Below, one piece after another: positions 1 through 9,598 of a stretch of DNA of 64,000 nt. Under the pieces are notes generated by a model. The model was given only the letters and a program-made list of their open reading frames with translations. It was not told where the DNA came from and did not search any database. The position numbers and the translations under genes were made by a program. Positions within the stretch are counted from its first letter, which is position 1; each line of letters starts with the position of its first letter. Source of the stretch: Leptospira congkakensis. Lineage in GTDB: Bacteria > Spirochaetota > Leptospiria > Leptospirales > Leptospiraceae. The stretch is taken from NCBI RefSeq assembly GCF_004770265.1, contig NZ_RQGQ01000017.1, positions 1-64,000 of the forward strand, in the 5' to 3' direction.

Positions 1-27
1 GGCCCTCCGTGGCCAGAGCTCTCGCAC

Positions 28-45
28 GCATACATCCATGTATGC
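28..45. repeat. Short inverted repeat at the window edge
   Basis: An 8-bp perfect inverted repeat (GCATACAT, two bases, ATGTATGC) lies downstream of the tRNA cluster. The flanks are more GC-rich than the surroundings and include a GGCGCC at 51-56. The rest of 46-198 holds no reading frame or RNA gene that I can support. Function unknown. Confidence 0.5.
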
Positions 46-198
46 TGTTCGGCGCCCTAGGCATGTTGAAGAAAGTATTAACGCTGAATGGGAAATAATA
101 AGTGGAAGGTGTCTTGCCCAATTGACTACTCGAACTCTATCGCAAAATCGTTCGAATCCTAAGCGTTTGGTTTCTAATGTAAGTTTGTTTGGAATTTG

Positions 199-215
199 AA
201 TCGCCGAAGGCGATT
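199..215 (-). terminator. Hairpin after the tRNA cluster
   Basis: AATCGCC and GGCGATT form a 7-bp stem around a 3-base loop, seven bases beyond the 3' end of tRNA-His on the minus strand. Only a weak U-rich stretch follows, so it may be a terminator or a processing/stability hairpin. Confidence 0.4.
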
Positions 216-221
216 TAGGTG

Positions 222-294
222 GGTGGATGACGGGATTCGAACCCGCGACGACTGGTACCACAAACCAGGGCTCTACCGCTGAACTACATCCACC
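222..294 (-). tRNA. tRNA-His (GTG)
   Basis: The minus strand folds as a cloverleaf with acceptor GTGGATG/CATCCAC, anticodon stem-loop with GTG, and a T arm reading GGTTCGAATCC. The 5' end carries an extra G opposite C73, the identity element of tRNA-His, which supports the call. CCA is not fully encoded. It is the last of three tRNAs in one direction. Confidence 0.93.
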
Positions 295-309
295 ATTTCT
301 ATATCGTTT

Positions 310-383
310 TGACCCGGGAGGGATTCGAACCCCCGACCAACTGCTTAGAAGGCAGTTGCTCTATCCAGCTGAGCTACCGGGTC
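310..383 (-). tRNA. tRNA-Arg (TCT)
   Basis: Minus-strand cloverleaf with acceptor GACCCGG/CCGGGTC, anticodon stem CTGCC..GGCAG-like pairing around the loop with TCT, and T arm GGGTTCGAATCCC. The anticodon reads AGA codons. It lies between tRNA-His and tRNA-Pro with about 15-base spacers, so one precursor transcript is likely. Confidence 0.93.
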
Positions 384-400
384 GGATAGAACCAACTGAT

Positions 401-472
401 TCGGGATGACAGGATTTGAACCTGCGACCCTCTGTACCCAAAACAGATGCGCTACCACTGCGCTACATCCCG
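401..472 (-). tRNA. tRNA-Pro (TGG)
   Basis: Minus-strand cloverleaf with acceptor CGGGATG/CATCCCG, a CTGT/ACAG anticodon stem holding TTTGGGT (anticodon TGG, reads CCA) and T arm AGGTTCAAATCCT. It is the first tRNA after the surE-TPR operon; the 59-base gap shows no clear terminator, so read-through from that operon is possible. Confidence 0.93.
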
Positions 473-531
473 AGAAAGTCCTTGAATCACCAGTGTTTTT
501 GGTTAAGGGACTGTGTCAACAAAAGGGAGAT

Positions 532-1203
532 TTATTTCTTTAGGTTCTTGAGTCTTTCTAGGAGAACGGGATGGTTTGGATTCTTTTGTAGAGCCTTGCG
601 GTAGGCCTTCCATGCTTCTTCAGGTTTACCTATGGTTTGTAGGAAGTATCCAAAAGAATCCAGATAGGCCGGATTGTTTGGATCCATTTCCAATGCTTTT
701 TTCAATGATCTGATGGCTTCCGAACGTTCTTCGGCAGTTGTTTTTTTCTTTAAAGCCAAAAGGTAACCAAGTGAGTTCAAACTGTTTTTATAATCGGGAG
801 TGTGCCTTAGAATCCTTCGATGAATATCGATGGCCTCTTCCAACCGATGAGTGTATTCATACACATGGGCCAAAAAAGAAAGAAGTTTGGCATCGTCCAC
901 CGCCACTTGCAACCTTTCTTTGATGATAGATTCAGCTGTTTCCCAATCCTTTAGTTCCACAAGAGCAAACACTTTCAGACGGTACACATTATCGAGTTCG
1001 ATAAAACCTGGGTATTCGCTGAGGATACGATCCAAAACCTGAATCGATTTTTTGAAATTTTTGGTCTGAAAACAACACAAAGCAAAATTATATAAAAGGA
1101 CGGGGTCTTCGGGATTTTGGAGTAAGGCCTGATCCAAAAGATTCAGTGCCATGGCATAATTGCCCTTGTTCATGTATCCGAGGTAGTCTGTTTCTTCTGC
1201 CAT
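532..1203 (-). CDS. TPR repeat protein
   Basis: A 223-residue soluble protein made almost entirely of tetratricopeptide repeats. Helical pairs with the usual small/aromatic spacing are visible at about 15-48, 52-85, 118-150 and 160-220 (for example LDQALLQNPEDP and ALEMDPNNPAYLDSFGYFL). No signal peptide or membrane segment is seen, so it is probably cytoplasmic and a protein-protein scaffold. It begins 5 bases after surE ends and is the last protein gene of the sppA-surE operon, just before the three tRNAs. The partner cannot be told from sequence. The family call is secure, the role is open. Confidence 0.85.
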   Translation of the reverse strand: MAEETDYLGYMNKGNYAMALNLLDQALLQNPEDPVLLYNFALCCFQTKNFKKSIQVLDRILSEYPGFIELDNVYRLKVFALVELKDWETAESIIKERLQVAVDDAKLLSFLAHVYEYTHRLEEAIDIHRRILRHTPDYKNSLNSLGYLLALKKKTTAEERSEAIRSLKKALEMDPNNPAYLDSFGYFLQTIGKPEEAWKAYRKALQKNPNHPVLLERLKNLKK

Positions 1204-1208
1204 GGGTT

Positions 1209-1949
1209 CTACTTAGATTGTAATTCCATAAGTCGTTTTTTTTCTGTTAGATCCAATTGGATGGGGGTGACGGGAAGTTTTCCTTGGTAATAGGCTTCAA
1301 AGTCAGTTCCCGTTTCTTCGTCGTGTCCAAGCAAACTCCCGTTTAACTGGAATTCGCTCACACCTTCGATGATTTGTTTTTTTTCATATTTTTCGGAGTA
1401 ACGACGGCGGCCCAGTCTCGTAAATACGATTTCGTTTAAATTGCCAGAACCACCGATTTCAGGAGGAAAGTTTAAATTCCAAACTTCACCAGGTTCGATC
1501 TGCGATTTGTATTTCGAAAGAAATGATAAAACAAGTTCTGCTTCTTTTTCGTAATCATCCTCTGGATCAATCCTACCAGAACTTACAGCAAGAGAAGGAA
1601 TTCCATGAAGGGCACCGTGTTTCGCCGCACCTACTGTTCCTGAATAATGGACGTCATAACCCATATTCACACCACGGTTGATCCCAGAGATCACGAAGTC
1701 AATTTTTGGAAAGATCTCTGCATACAAACCAATGTTCACACAATCCGCAGGAAATCCATCCGCGATGTAATGATTGTCGTTGATCCGTTCGACTCGCATT
1801 CCTTGGAACACTGTCAGCGCCATGGAAGTGACAGAACGTTCTTTTAAAGGAGCAATGAGATAAGTGTTATAAGATTTACCAAGGACTCGTTCCAAAGCTT
1901 TGATTCCGGCGGAAGAAATTCCGTCGTCATTTGTGATGAGTAAATTCAA
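1209..1949 (-). CDS. surE: 5'/3'-nucleotidase SurE
   Basis: 246 residues, the usual length of SurE, a metal-dependent phosphatase that removes phosphate from nucleoside monophosphates and helps stationary-phase survival in other bacteria. The N-terminus MNLLITNDDGI carries the metal-binding Asp pair (residues 8-9), followed by APLKERSVTSMALT with the conserved Ser, and VISGINRGVNMGYDVHYSGTVGAA with the conserved Asn and the SGTVGAA loop. It starts one base after the upstream membrane-protein gene ends and runs into the TPR gene, so translation is probably coupled. Cytoplasmic. Confidence 0.95.
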   Translation of the reverse strand: MNLLITNDDGISSAGIKALERVLGKSYNTYLIAPLKERSVTSMALTVFQGMRVERINDNHYIADGFPADCVNIGLYAEIFPKIDFVISGINRGVNMGYDVHYSGTVGAAKHGALHGIPSLAVSSGRIDPEDDYEKEAELVLSFLSKYKSQIEPGEVWNLNFPPEIGGSGNLNEIVFTRLGRRRYSEKYEKKQIIEGVSEFQLNGSLLGHDEETGTDFEAYYQGKLPVTPIQLDLTEKKRLMELQSK

Positions 1950-1950
1950 A

Positions 1951-2559
1951 CTAAAAACCGCCTGAAATCGATTGGAGGATATTGGTTGCTGTATACAAAT
2001 TCATTAAAAAAGGAAATAGAATCGTTAATCCCAATGCATAAAATGAAAATCGAAGAGAGTCACGATTTCGTAATTCATAAATGGATTTAAGTCCACGAGA
2101 AAGAGCCAGACTATAAAGAAATACAAATGTTAAAAGTAAAAAGAATCCTGATCCAAGTCCTGAAAGTCCGACAGCGTGAAAAACAATACTAACAGGGGCA
2201 AATAACAAAAACAATACGACTGAATGTCTAGAAAATAGCAGTAAAAACAATAATTTTTGTGATCTTCCTTTCTTTTGTACATAATAGTCAGCTACCAATG
2301 CATAAAAAAAAGGGAAAAAACGAAACATAAACAAGTTTGCTATAAATCCAAAAAACAAAAATGATAAAGTGGAAATAGTATAAGGTGCAGAAAGAATACT
2401 CATCCCCACTGACAAAGATAATGCGGCCAAAATAGAAAACATCCAACTTGAAACTGGGCTTATTGCAAAAGGAATTTCTTGGATCTCCTCCGAATAACGA
2501 AGTGGATCCAAAAATACTAATTCTAATACATCAACTAAGTCGAAGAAAAAATCTCTCAT
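1951..2559 (-). CDS. Small multi-pass membrane protein (Yip1-like)
   Basis: 202 residues with about five hydrophobic helices (roughly 38-62, 65-90, 102-125, 128-150, 172-195) and an acidic N-terminal stretch ([15 protein letters not shown]) that resembles the start of Yip1-domain bacterial membrane proteins. I cannot confirm the family without a profile search. It overlaps the end of sppA by four bases (ATGA) and is followed one base later by surE, so it is an operon member and may assist the membrane-bound peptidase. Function unknown. Confidence 0.7.
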   Translation of the reverse strand: MRDFFFDLVDVLELVFLDPLRYSEEIQEIPFAISPVSSWMFSILAALSLSVGMSILSAPYTISTLSFLFFGFIANLFMFRFFPFFYALVADYYVQKKGRSQKLLFLLLFSRHSVVLFLLFAPVSIVFHAVGLSGLGSGFFLLLTFVFLYSLALSRGLKSIYELRNRDSLRFSFYALGLTILFPFLMNLYTATNILQSISGGF

Positions 2560-3521
2560 AACATCAATTTCCCAAGTGCAGTTGGTAAAATCACCAAAAC
2601 TTGTGATTGGATGAGTGACCTGATTTTAGATACATGAGTATTGTCTCCAAAAAAAGTCACACCCAATGAATGTAAAAATCGATCAAAAGGTGATACCTCT
2701 TGTTCAAAAAGTGGAATGAGGCCATCGTATTGGCAAAGTTCAGAAAGTTTTTTATGAGCTTCCCTTCTCCCTCCGATGTCATCCACAAGTTTGTTACGAA
2801 ATGCATCTTCACCAGAATAAATTTTACCTTCAGCTAATTCTTCGATGGACTTAACGGTTTTGTTTCTTCCTTTAGCAACATCTTCAACAAACTTACGATA
2901 GGTGTCTTGTAACTGTTTGCCAATCATATCATCTTCTTCATTGGTAGAATCGCGAAAAGGGGAATACATATCTTTGTATTTCCCTGCCTTGTAGGTGCGC
3001 ACTCCCACCCCATAACGATCTAGAAGTCCCTTTACGTTGGGGGCAAAGGAAATCACTCCAATGGATCCCGTAATGGTTCCGTTTTGTGCAAAGATATAAT
3101 CCGACGCGGCTGCGATATAATAACCACCAGAAGCGGCGACATCTTTCATACTCACCACAATCTTCTTGGTTTTACGCAAATGGAGGAGTTCGTTGAAAAT
3201 CTCTTGGGAAGCGGCTACCGTTCCGCCTGGTGAGTTGATCTCAAGAAGGATTCCTTTGACATTCCCGTCCTCTTCCAGTTCGCGTAATTGGCGTAAAACG
3301 GAGTCAGCACCTGTGGAATCAAAAGTAGATTCTCCGGAGTGGATCTCACCTACGATCGGTATGACGACGGCACCGATTTCACTGGCTTGAAAAAGACCAC
3401 CACCGGTTCCACTAGAGAAACGGGCCAGGCTCGAACCTGATACCAAAATGGCAATTCCGAGAATTGTGGCAATGGTGGAGAACAAAAAGGAGAGAAAGAG
3501 AAGAAATTGGTTTCTTTCCAT
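2556..3521 (-). CDS. sppA: Signal peptide peptidase SppA (protease IV family)
   Basis: Serine protease of the inner membrane that degrades cleaved signal peptides. Starting at the ATG at 3521 it has 321 residues: one membrane anchor (7-30), then an S49 domain. AASGGYY holds the likely nucleophile Ser131, and KAGKYKDM holds the likely general base Lys183, 52 residues later as in Bacillus SppA. NSPGG (96-100) is the oxyanion region. I chose this start because GGGAG lies just upstream and it begins right before the anchor; an in-frame TTG 39 bases earlier is possible. It is the first gene of the operon with the membrane protein, surE and the TPR gene. Confidence 0.92.
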   Translation of the reverse strand: MERNQFLLFLSFLFSTIATILGIAILVSGSSLARFSSGTGGGLFQASEIGAVVIPIVGEIHSGESTFDSTGADSVLRQLRELEEDGNVKGILLEINSPGGTVAASQEIFNELLHLRKTKKIVVSMKDVAASGGYYIAAASDYIFAQNGTITGSIGVISFAPNVKGLLDRYGVGVRTYKAGKYKDMYSPFRDSTNEEDDMIGKQLQDTYRKFVEDVAKGRNKTVKSIEELAEGKIYSGEDAFRNKLVDDIGGRREAHKKLSELCQYDGLIPLFEQEVSPFDRFLHSLGVTFFGDNTHVSKIRSLIQSQVLVILPTALGKLML

Positions 3522-3694
3522 AAACTCCCACAAGCAAAACCTTGCAAAAACTTGAGTCAACTTTAATAATTCTTTACTTTTTTTAGAAAAAGTTTATTTT
3601 CCTTGTACAGGCTAACCGAAAATTAGACTGGTAGTCATAGGATTTATGCCCAGGCACCGCCGAGACATAAGGCCTTTACCAAGGAAGGTAGGAC

Positions 3695-4213
3695 ATGGAT
3701 GTTCGTCTCAATCGTCTCCTCAACTCAGCAGAAAAATTAATCCAGGACAAAAAGGACACCAAAGATGTCGTTTCTGGAAAGACAGGAGCCACAGTACAAA
3801 AATCAGAAGAAAAATCTGACTTTGTTGTTAGCCTTCCTGTCCAGTACCATAATATCCAATCACGACTCACAGAGTTGCAAAAACAACTTTCTAAGGAACA
3901 ATCAAGGATTGGTCTTTTGGAAGATTCCACACAAGAAGAAGACAAACTCAAAGAACTTCTTTTTGAAGGGGAACCACTATTTCCAGAGTTAGGTGATAGT
4001 AAAAAAACCAAACCTGAAATTTTAGAAAACAGCAAAGGGAATATTTCAAGCCTACTTGCTGAACTAAAGAAAAAGGAAGTAGAAAGCGAAAATATCTTTT
4101 CTCTTGGAATGATGTTAAGCCCAGAAGAATTCAAAGGTAAAATCGGAACCTTGTCTGCTTCTACTATGAAACCAATTTCTGAAACTATGGTGAAACGACT
4201 ACTCGGCGGTTAA
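3695..4213 (+). CDS. Coiled-coil protein of unknown function
   Basis: 172 residues, charged and Lys/Glu rich, without signal peptide or membrane helix. Heptad-like stretches at about 45-75 (YHNIQSRLTELQKQLSKEQ) and 105-125 (LLAELKKKEVESENIF) suggest coiled coils. A GGAAGG/TAGGA-type ribosome site precedes the ATG. Its stop codon is directly followed by the start codon of an amino-acid permease, so the two are co-translated. No family recognised; the context does not settle a role. Confidence 0.7.
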   Translation: MDVRLNRLLNSAEKLIQDKKDTKDVVSGKTGATVQKSEEKSDFVVSLPVQYHNIQSRLTELQKQLSKEQSRIGLLEDSTQEEDKLKELLFEGEPLFPELGDSKKTKPEILENSKGNISSLLAELKKKEVESENIFSLGMMLSPEEFKGKIGTLSASTMKPISETMVKRLLGG

Positions 4214-5584
4214 TTGGAATTAAAACGTTCCCTCAATACTTTTGATTCCATCTCCGTCCTGTTTTCTTCCATGGTGGGGTCGGGAATTTTTTTCACTTCT
4301 GGATATTTAATCAAAGAAACAGGAAATCTTTGGGTTGTCCTACTCTGCTGGATTGTCGGCGGAATTTTAGCTCTCTCCGGCTCTATCACTTATGCTTATG
4401 CAGCAAGACTCCTTCCTTTTGCGGGTGGAGATTACGTTTATCTAAAGGTTGCTTATTCACCTGCCATTGCATTTATGAGTGGTTGGTCTTCTTTACTTAC
4501 TAATTTCTCTGCCTGTGTATCAGTGCTTGCTCTTGCATTCGGAAAATATATACAAATTTTATTTCCGGGACTTCCTTTTTGGGAATCACCAACCTACACC
4601 TTACTTGGGTTAGATTTACAAATCAGCTCTATCACTTTTATCGGTGTTTTGCCTATTTTGTTTTTTAGTGGCCTCAACTACTTTGGAATCAAATCAGCAG
4701 TTCGAGTGCAAAACGTATTTGCTGTCTTAAAAATTACCGGATTACTTCTCTTTTTGGTACTTGGATTCTCCATTGGAAATACCAATTGGTCTTATTTATT
4801 CAACTCTCCTTTTCCCAATCTTTTGGAACTTTCTTTTTACTCCAAAGTTTTGATTGGAATTGTTCCTGTATCATTCTCTTATTTGGGATGGAATATGATT
4901 ACCTACATTGCTGAGGAAGTCAAAGATCCCGAAAAAACCATTGTTCGTTCTGCGATCACGGCTTGTTTTCTCGTGGCTGGATTGTATTTTGCCATCAACT
5001 TACTTTTTGTAATTTCCGCTCCCATCGAAGAATTAGCGGGCCAAGACGGGATTGGAGCTATCGCCTTTCAAAAGTTATTTGGTATCAATTATTCAATCCT
5101 CACAACTAGTTTCATTGCTTGGGTGATTTTGGGATCTATGTCGGCGATTCTCATTGGAGGAAGTCGAGTGTATTTTGCGATGGCAAGAGATGGAGTTTTC
5201 CTTCCCTCTTTTTCCAAAATCCATCCCAAATGGCATAGCCCTTATGTTTCTATTTTTTTTCAGGCCTTTGTTGCGATTCTCTTTTTATTAGTGAAAGAAA
5301 TCGAAGCGCTCCTCTATATGATCACTTGTTCGATTCTGATTTTGTCATGTCTAACAGCAGCAACACCCTTTCGATTTGAAAGGATGGGTATGAAATCAGA
5401 TTACAAAATTCCTTTTTATCCTTTGCCAATCATTCTTTATATTTTGGCTAATATTGCTGTGATGACCATTCTCTTTATTGAAAAGCCAGTGACGGCAGGA
5501 TGGGGGTTAATGATCACTCTCATCGCCCTTCCTGTTTATTACGGATTTCGGTTAGATAAAAAACTGGCCAAAGTTAAGAAATAA
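4214..5584 (+). CDS. APC-family amino-acid permease
   Basis: 456 residues with about 12 membrane helices, the size and pattern of amino acid-polyamine-organocation transporters. The first helix contains the family motif GSGIFFTSGY (residues 22-31), and helix 6 shows the conserved SYLGWNMITYIAEEVKDPEKT segment typical of the LAT/APC group. It probably takes up or exchanges amino acids across the inner membrane; the substrate cannot be read. The start is TTG immediately after the stop codon of the coiled-coil gene, implying translational coupling. It converges on the antiporter gene with a 12-base gap. Confidence 0.88.
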   Translation: MELKRSLNTFDSISVLFSSMVGSGIFFTSGYLIKETGNLWVVLLCWIVGGILALSGSITYAYAARLLPFAGGDYVYLKVAYSPAIAFMSGWSSLLTNFSACVSVLALAFGKYIQILFPGLPFWESPTYTLLGLDLQISSITFIGVLPILFFSGLNYFGIKSAVRVQNVFAVLKITGLLLFLVLGFSIGNTNWSYLFNSPFPNLLELSFYSKVLIGIVPVSFSYLGWNMITYIAEEVKDPEKTIVRSAITACFLVAGLYFAINLLFVISAPIEELAGQDGIGAIAFQKLFGINYSILTTSFIAWVILGSMSAILIGGSRVYFAMARDGVFLPSFSKIHPKWHSPYVSIFFQAFVAILFLLVKEIEALLYMITCSILILSCLTAATPFRFERMGMKSDYKIPFYPLPIILYILANIAVMTILFIEKPVTAGWGLMITLIALPVYYGFRLDKKLAKVKK

Positions 5585-5596
5585 CAACAACCAAGT

Positions 5597-7069
5597 CTAA
5601 GCAATAGCCATAAACGTTCTGCCGATGGCCGGCATTACATCATCTTTTGCTAAAACCCAAACCACATCCCCGCCTTTTACTTGAGTGTTACCGGAAGGAA
5701 TCAAAAATTGTTCCCCCCTTGCAATGAGTAAGATATGAGATTGTTCGGGTAATTTAATTTCAAACAAAGCTTTGTCCACAATACTAGAGTTATACGGAAC
5801 AATGATTTCCTGTAAGGTCATTCCAGGGAATTCGATGTTGTCGAAGTCTGTCGGACGATAGATTTTACGATCTGGATCCTTTTTTAATATTCCTAACCAT
5901 TGGGCCACTTTGGGAATGAGAGAACCTTGGATGAGAAGAGAAACAAGAACCACAAAGAATACAATATGAAAGAGTAAATCACCCCAAACCAATCCTTGGG
6001 CAATCGGAAATGTTGCCAGAATGATCGGCGAAGCACCACGTAACCCCACCCAAGAAATAAACAATTTTTCTTTGACCGGTAAATTCACACGTAAGAGCGA
6101 AAGAAATACTGCCACTGGTCTTGCAAAAAGAATGAGTAATACCCCAATGAGTAGTCCTGGAACCCAAATGTTTACCATCCGAGAAGGATAAACGAGAAGT
6201 CCAAAACAAAGAAACATACCTATTTGTAAGATCCAAACATAACCATTCAAAAAACGAAAGATAGATTTTTTATGAATGAATTTGTTACGACCAACAATGA
6301 TCCCCGCAATGTAAACTGCCAAAAATCCATTCCCTTGGAACACCGTAGTCACTGCGTAAATAAAAGGAACTGAAGCAGTAATAAAAACTAAATAAAGACC
6401 ATCATACCCTAGTTTGACGGAATTCATAAGATATAGAATAAGGATACCTAAACTATATCCCATCATAGATCCCACAAGGACTTGCATGGTAAAAAAACGA
6501 AAAAATTGGAACCCGCTAAAACTTGCATCTGCAGAGATTAAGTTCATAAAGATGGTAGTGAGGAGTACCCCCACTGCATCGTTGGAACCAGATTCGAACT
6601 CGATGATTTTTCTTAGGTGAACAGGAAGGTCAGAAGAATCTGTTTTAAAAATATTAAAAACAGAAGCTGCATCGGTTGCACTCACAATCGAACCGAGTAA
6701 AAATGACTCCATAAAACCAAGTACAGGAAATAAATAATGAATGAGTACACCTAAAATCAGAGCTGTTAGGATGGTTCCGATGATAGACAAACGAATCCCA
6801 ACCGATAGAAAGTTCTTTAAGCTATCCCATTCACTTTCCAATCCACCCAAAAACAAAATATAAATCAGGGCAAAAATTCCAATCGACTGCGCCAAACCAT
6901 AATCACTAAAATCAATTCTTCCTGGTCCATCAGCACCAGCTAACATACCAAAGGTTAAAAAGATAAGTAAGATAGGAAATCCAAAACGGAAAAAAAGTTT
7001 ACTCGATAAAATAGAAAATAAGATAAGAGTAGAAATAACAAGGGATTGTAAGGTAAAACTGTCTATCAT
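5597..7069 (-). CDS. CPA1-type K+/H+ antiporter with TrkA-C domain
   Basis: 490 residues. The first 390 form about 12 membrane helices of the cation/proton antiporter family, including GSIVSATDAASVFNI (the Asp-containing ion site region) and FVSWVGLRGASPI-like sequence near helix 11. The last 100 residues form a soluble TrkA-C (RCK-C) domain (IVPYNSSIVDKALFEIKLPEQSHILLIARG, GGDVVWVLA). This NhaP2/CvrA-like architecture usually exports K+ (or Na+) in exchange for protons and is gated by ligand binding to RCK-C. Single gene, convergent with the permease. Confidence 0.88.
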   Translation of the reverse strand: MIDSFTLQSLVISTLILFSILSSKLFFRFGFPILLIFLTFGMLAGADGPGRIDFSDYGLAQSIGIFALIYILFLGGLESEWDSLKNFLSVGIRLSIIGTILTALILGVLIHYLFPVLGFMESFLLGSIVSATDAASVFNIFKTDSSDLPVHLRKIIEFESGSNDAVGVLLTTIFMNLISADASFSGFQFFRFFTMQVLVGSMMGYSLGILILYLMNSVKLGYDGLYLVFITASVPFIYAVTTVFQGNGFLAVYIAGIIVGRNKFIHKKSIFRFLNGYVWILQIGMFLCFGLLVYPSRMVNIWVPGLLIGVLLILFARPVAVFLSLLRVNLPVKEKLFISWVGLRGASPIILATFPIAQGLVWGDLLFHIVFFVVLVSLLIQGSLIPKVAQWLGILKKDPDRKIYRPTDFDNIEFPGMTLQEIIVPYNSSIVDKALFEIKLPEQSHILLIARGEQFLIPSGNTQVKGGDVVWVLAKDDVMPAIGRTFMAIA

Positions 7070-7096
7070 GTTTATTTCTTAGACGATCCGAATGGA

Positions 7097-7552
7097 TTAT
7101 CGTTTAGAAGAAAGTATCTCTAAGGCCTTAGCTTTTAGGATAGGATGTACAACAAAATCATCTGGGTTTAATGGACGAGAGTCGGTAGATCTAGTGGACT
7201 CCATTTGGTTCGCAGCTGCGGGAAGTTTCCACTTGTCACGCCCGAGCCAAACAGAAAGTGCATAGACCATTCGTTGGAAAATTTCGTCCACTTTGTCCTG
7301 TCGACCTGCTTTTTTGTAGTAACCAAAGGCCAACATGGGAAGTTTCCGATCGTACATAAAATGATCACCTAGACGAATGAGGCCGTCTTTGTAATCCGTT
7401 TTGAGGAAGAGCTCTCGCGCTTTACGGATATCGCCTGCGTTGAAGGCAGTATTTGCCTCGCGAATCAGTGATGCTCTTTCCTTGGAGTCCATACAAAGAG
7501 TATCGAACCAAATTCCGAAATTGACAACTGAAAATTGTCTAAAAGAATGCAT
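7097..7552 (-). CDS. Small conserved hypothetical protein (TPR-like helices)
   Basis: Up to 151 residues. The clearly helical core starts at [29 protein letters not shown], so translation may begin at the ATG at 7492 (131 residues) rather than 7552; neither has a convincing ribosome site. Residues 25-85 look like two TPR-type helix pairs ([38 protein letters not shown]). No signal peptide or motif of an enzyme. It is divergent from bcp and follows the antiporter start by 27 bases on the same strand. I recognise it only as a Leptospira-like hypothetical. Confidence 0.65.
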   Translation of the reverse strand: MHSFRQFSVVNFGIWFDTLCMDSKERASLIREANTAFNAGDIRKARELFLKTDYKDGLIRLGDHFMYDRKLPMLAFGYYKKAGRQDKVDEIFQRMVYALSVWLGRDKWKLPAAANQMESTRSTDSRPLNPDDFVVHPILKAKALEILSSKR

Positions 7553-7572
7553 ATTTACCAGGAGAGAAATTT

Positions 7573-8046
7573 ATGTTGGAAGTAGGAAAAAAAGCCCCCA
7601 ATTTTACAAGTGTCAACCAAAATGGCGAAAAAGTAAAACTCGCAGACCTAACAGGAAAAAATGGAATCGTTGTCTATTTTTATCCCCGAGACATGACACC
7701 GGGATGTACAACAGAAGCTTGTGACTTTCGGGACAATTTTGCACGGCTCAAAAAATTTGGATTTAATGTAGTGGGAATCTCCAAAGACAATCCTAAATCT
7801 CATACCAAGTTCATTGAAAAACAAGAGCTTAATTTTGATCTTATCTCAGATGAATCGGGCGAAATCTGTGAAGCCTATGGAGTTTGGAGAGAAAAAGTTT
7901 TTATGGGAAGAAGAGGAATGGGGATTGTAAGGTCCAGCTTCCTTCTGGACAGTTCTCTCAAAATCAAAAAAATCTATGACAGCGTGAAGGTAAAAGGACA
8001 CGTTGAAGAAATCATCAAAGACATTCAGGAAATCCAAGGGAAATGA
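7573..8046 (+). CDS. bcp: Thioredoxin-dependent thiol peroxidase (Bcp/PrxQ)
   Basis: 157 residues, the standard length for the Bcp/PrxQ peroxiredoxins that reduce hydrogen peroxide and organic peroxides using thioredoxin. The active-site segment [20 protein letters not shown] holds the peroxidatic Cys45 and the resolving Cys50 five residues later, the atypical 2-Cys arrangement. AGGAG stands just before the ATG. Its stop overlaps the start of pepA by four bases (ATGA), so the two are co-translated. Cytoplasmic. Confidence 0.95.
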   Translation: MLEVGKKAPNFTSVNQNGEKVKLADLTGKNGIVVYFYPRDMTPGCTTEACDFRDNFARLKKFGFNVVGISKDNPKSHTKFIEKQELNFDLISDESGEICEAYGVWREKVFMGRRGMGIVRSSFLLDSSLKIKKIYDSVKVKGHVEEIIKDIQEIQGK

Positions 8047-9521
8047 AAATAGAAATCTCTCCACTCCAAATCCAAATCGGTGCCCCAAAATCCGGCTCTT
8101 ATTATAAACTCATTCCTATCTTCCAAGAAGATGTAAAAGAAGAACTTGGGAAAAAATTCCCGTTACAACTTGAAACCAAAGTTTTTTCTGGAGAGCTCGG
8201 AAAAGAATTTCGAGATGAATCAGAACAAACCATTTATCTTGGATTAGGTGAAAAAGAAAAATTAAACTTTAGAAAGTTTATTTCCCATTTTTTTAAATAT
8301 GGAGAAAAAATTCTAAGTTATGATGGAATGGGTCTTGAGATCATCATCTCCAAATCCCTGTCTAAAAAGTTTTCTGCTGATCGTATCGCATACCAAATTG
8401 CCAACACTCTTTTTATCGGAAGTTATCCTGTTTCTGTTTTACAAACAAAGAAAAAAGAAAAAAAGAAAGTGGGAGCGGTGTATCTAAAGTTCGAGGATAA
8501 ATCAGTGACTAGTCTTGCAGAATCGGGACTAACAAAAAGTAAAATCGTCGCCAAACACGTCAATGGTGCTCGTCATATTGCACATCTTCCTGCAAACTAC
8601 TTTACACCTGATGATTTTGTTTCTCGTTCCAAAGAAATTGCAAAAGAATACAAACTCTCCATCAAAGTATGGGACGAACCTCAATTGAAAAAAGAAGGTC
8701 TCGGTGGAATCTTAGCAGTGGCTCGTGGATCGGAACTTCAAGGGAAGATGGTGATTTTGGAATACAAACCGGCCAAAGCCAAAAAGAAATTTGCCATTGT
8801 AGGAAAAGGATTAACCTTTGATACCGGCGGAATATCTTTAAAACCTCCCGGCGAAATGCATGAAATGAAATACGATATGTGCGGAGCAGCAGCCACCATA
8901 CACGCGATTGGTGCTATTGCCGCATTAGAACTTCCGATTCATATAGTTGCTGCGATTGGTGTGGCAGAAAATATGCCAGACGGAAAGGCCATCAAACCGG
9001 GTGATGTGTATACGGCATACAATGGAACCACTGTAGAAGTACAAAACACAGATGCAGAAGGTAGGCTTGTGTTAGGTGATGTCTTATCCTATGTTTCGAA
9101 AAACTACAAACCTGATTATATGGTAGATTTAGCAACACTCACAGGAGCGGTTATCATTGCACTTGGTCATGAAGCAGCAGCAATCCTAACAAACTCAAAT
9201 CCACTCCGTGAGGCACTCTTTACCGCATCGGAAGCATCGGATGATCGTGTTTGGGAACTTCCTCTTTGGGAAGAGTATGGTGAGGATTTAAAATCAGACA
9301 TTGCTGATCTTAAAAACATCACTGGTGGCGGAAAAGGTGCAGGAACCATCTCTGCAGGAATTTTTCTTTCTAAGTTTGTGGATGAGTCCATAGACTGGGC
9401 ACATATTGATATTGCAGGTGCGGCTTGGAGAAAGAAAAAATCGGGAACCCAATTCAGTGGGCCAACTGGCTACGGTGTGCGTTTGTTGGTTGATTTAGCA
9501 AAAGAACTTTCGAAGAAATAA
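8043..9521 (+). CDS. pepA: Leucyl aminopeptidase (M17 family)
   Basis: 492 residues, close to the family norm. It removes N-terminal residues from peptides with a two-metal site. The C-terminal catalytic half contains [17 protein letters not shown] and MKYDMCGAA (metal-binding Lys/Asp residues) and the M17 signature [12 protein letters not shown] (about 338-349). The N-terminal half is the less conserved macro-like domain. It overlaps bcp by four bases. The family usually forms hexamers in the cytoplasm. Symbol assigned by family. Confidence 0.94.
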   Translation: MKIEISPLQIQIGAPKSGSYYKLIPIFQEDVKEELGKKFPLQLETKVFSGELGKEFRDESEQTIYLGLGEKEKLNFRKFISHFFKYGEKILSYDGMGLEIIISKSLSKKFSADRIAYQIANTLFIGSYPVSVLQTKKKEKKKVGAVYLKFEDKSVTSLAESGLTKSKIVAKHVNGARHIAHLPANYFTPDDFVSRSKEIAKEYKLSIKVWDEPQLKKEGLGGILAVARGSELQGKMVILEYKPAKAKKKFAIVGKGLTFDTGGISLKPPGEMHEMKYDMCGAAATIHAIGAIAALELPIHIVAAIGVAENMPDGKAIKPGDVYTAYNGTTVEVQNTDAEGRLVLGDVLSYVSKNYKPDYMVDLATLTGAVIIALGHEAAAILTNSNPLREALFTASEASDDRVWELPLWEEYGEDLKSDIADLKNITGGGKGAGTISAGIFLSKFVDESIDWAHIDIAGAAWRKKKSGTQFSGPTGYGVRLLVDLAKELSKK

Positions 9522-9540
9522 ATCGCTAAGTTAAGCATAA

Positions 9541-9571
9541 ACAAAAACGGCGGGTGCATTGAATCCCCGCC
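9541..9571 (-). terminator. Intrinsic terminator of the MFS gene
   Basis: GGCGGG (9549-9554) pairs with CCCGCC (9566-9571). On the minus strand the stem is followed by GTTTTTGTTT, a proper U tract; on the plus strand no U tract follows, so it serves the MFS gene rather than pepA. Confidence 0.75.
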
Positions 9572-9598
9572 ACTCAATCAAATCATACAAATGGTGAT

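Noticed and set aside
60..180. Possible degenerate tRNA downstream of tRNA-His
   Set aside because: A GTTCGAATCC-like phrase is present but no acceptor or anticodon stems pair.
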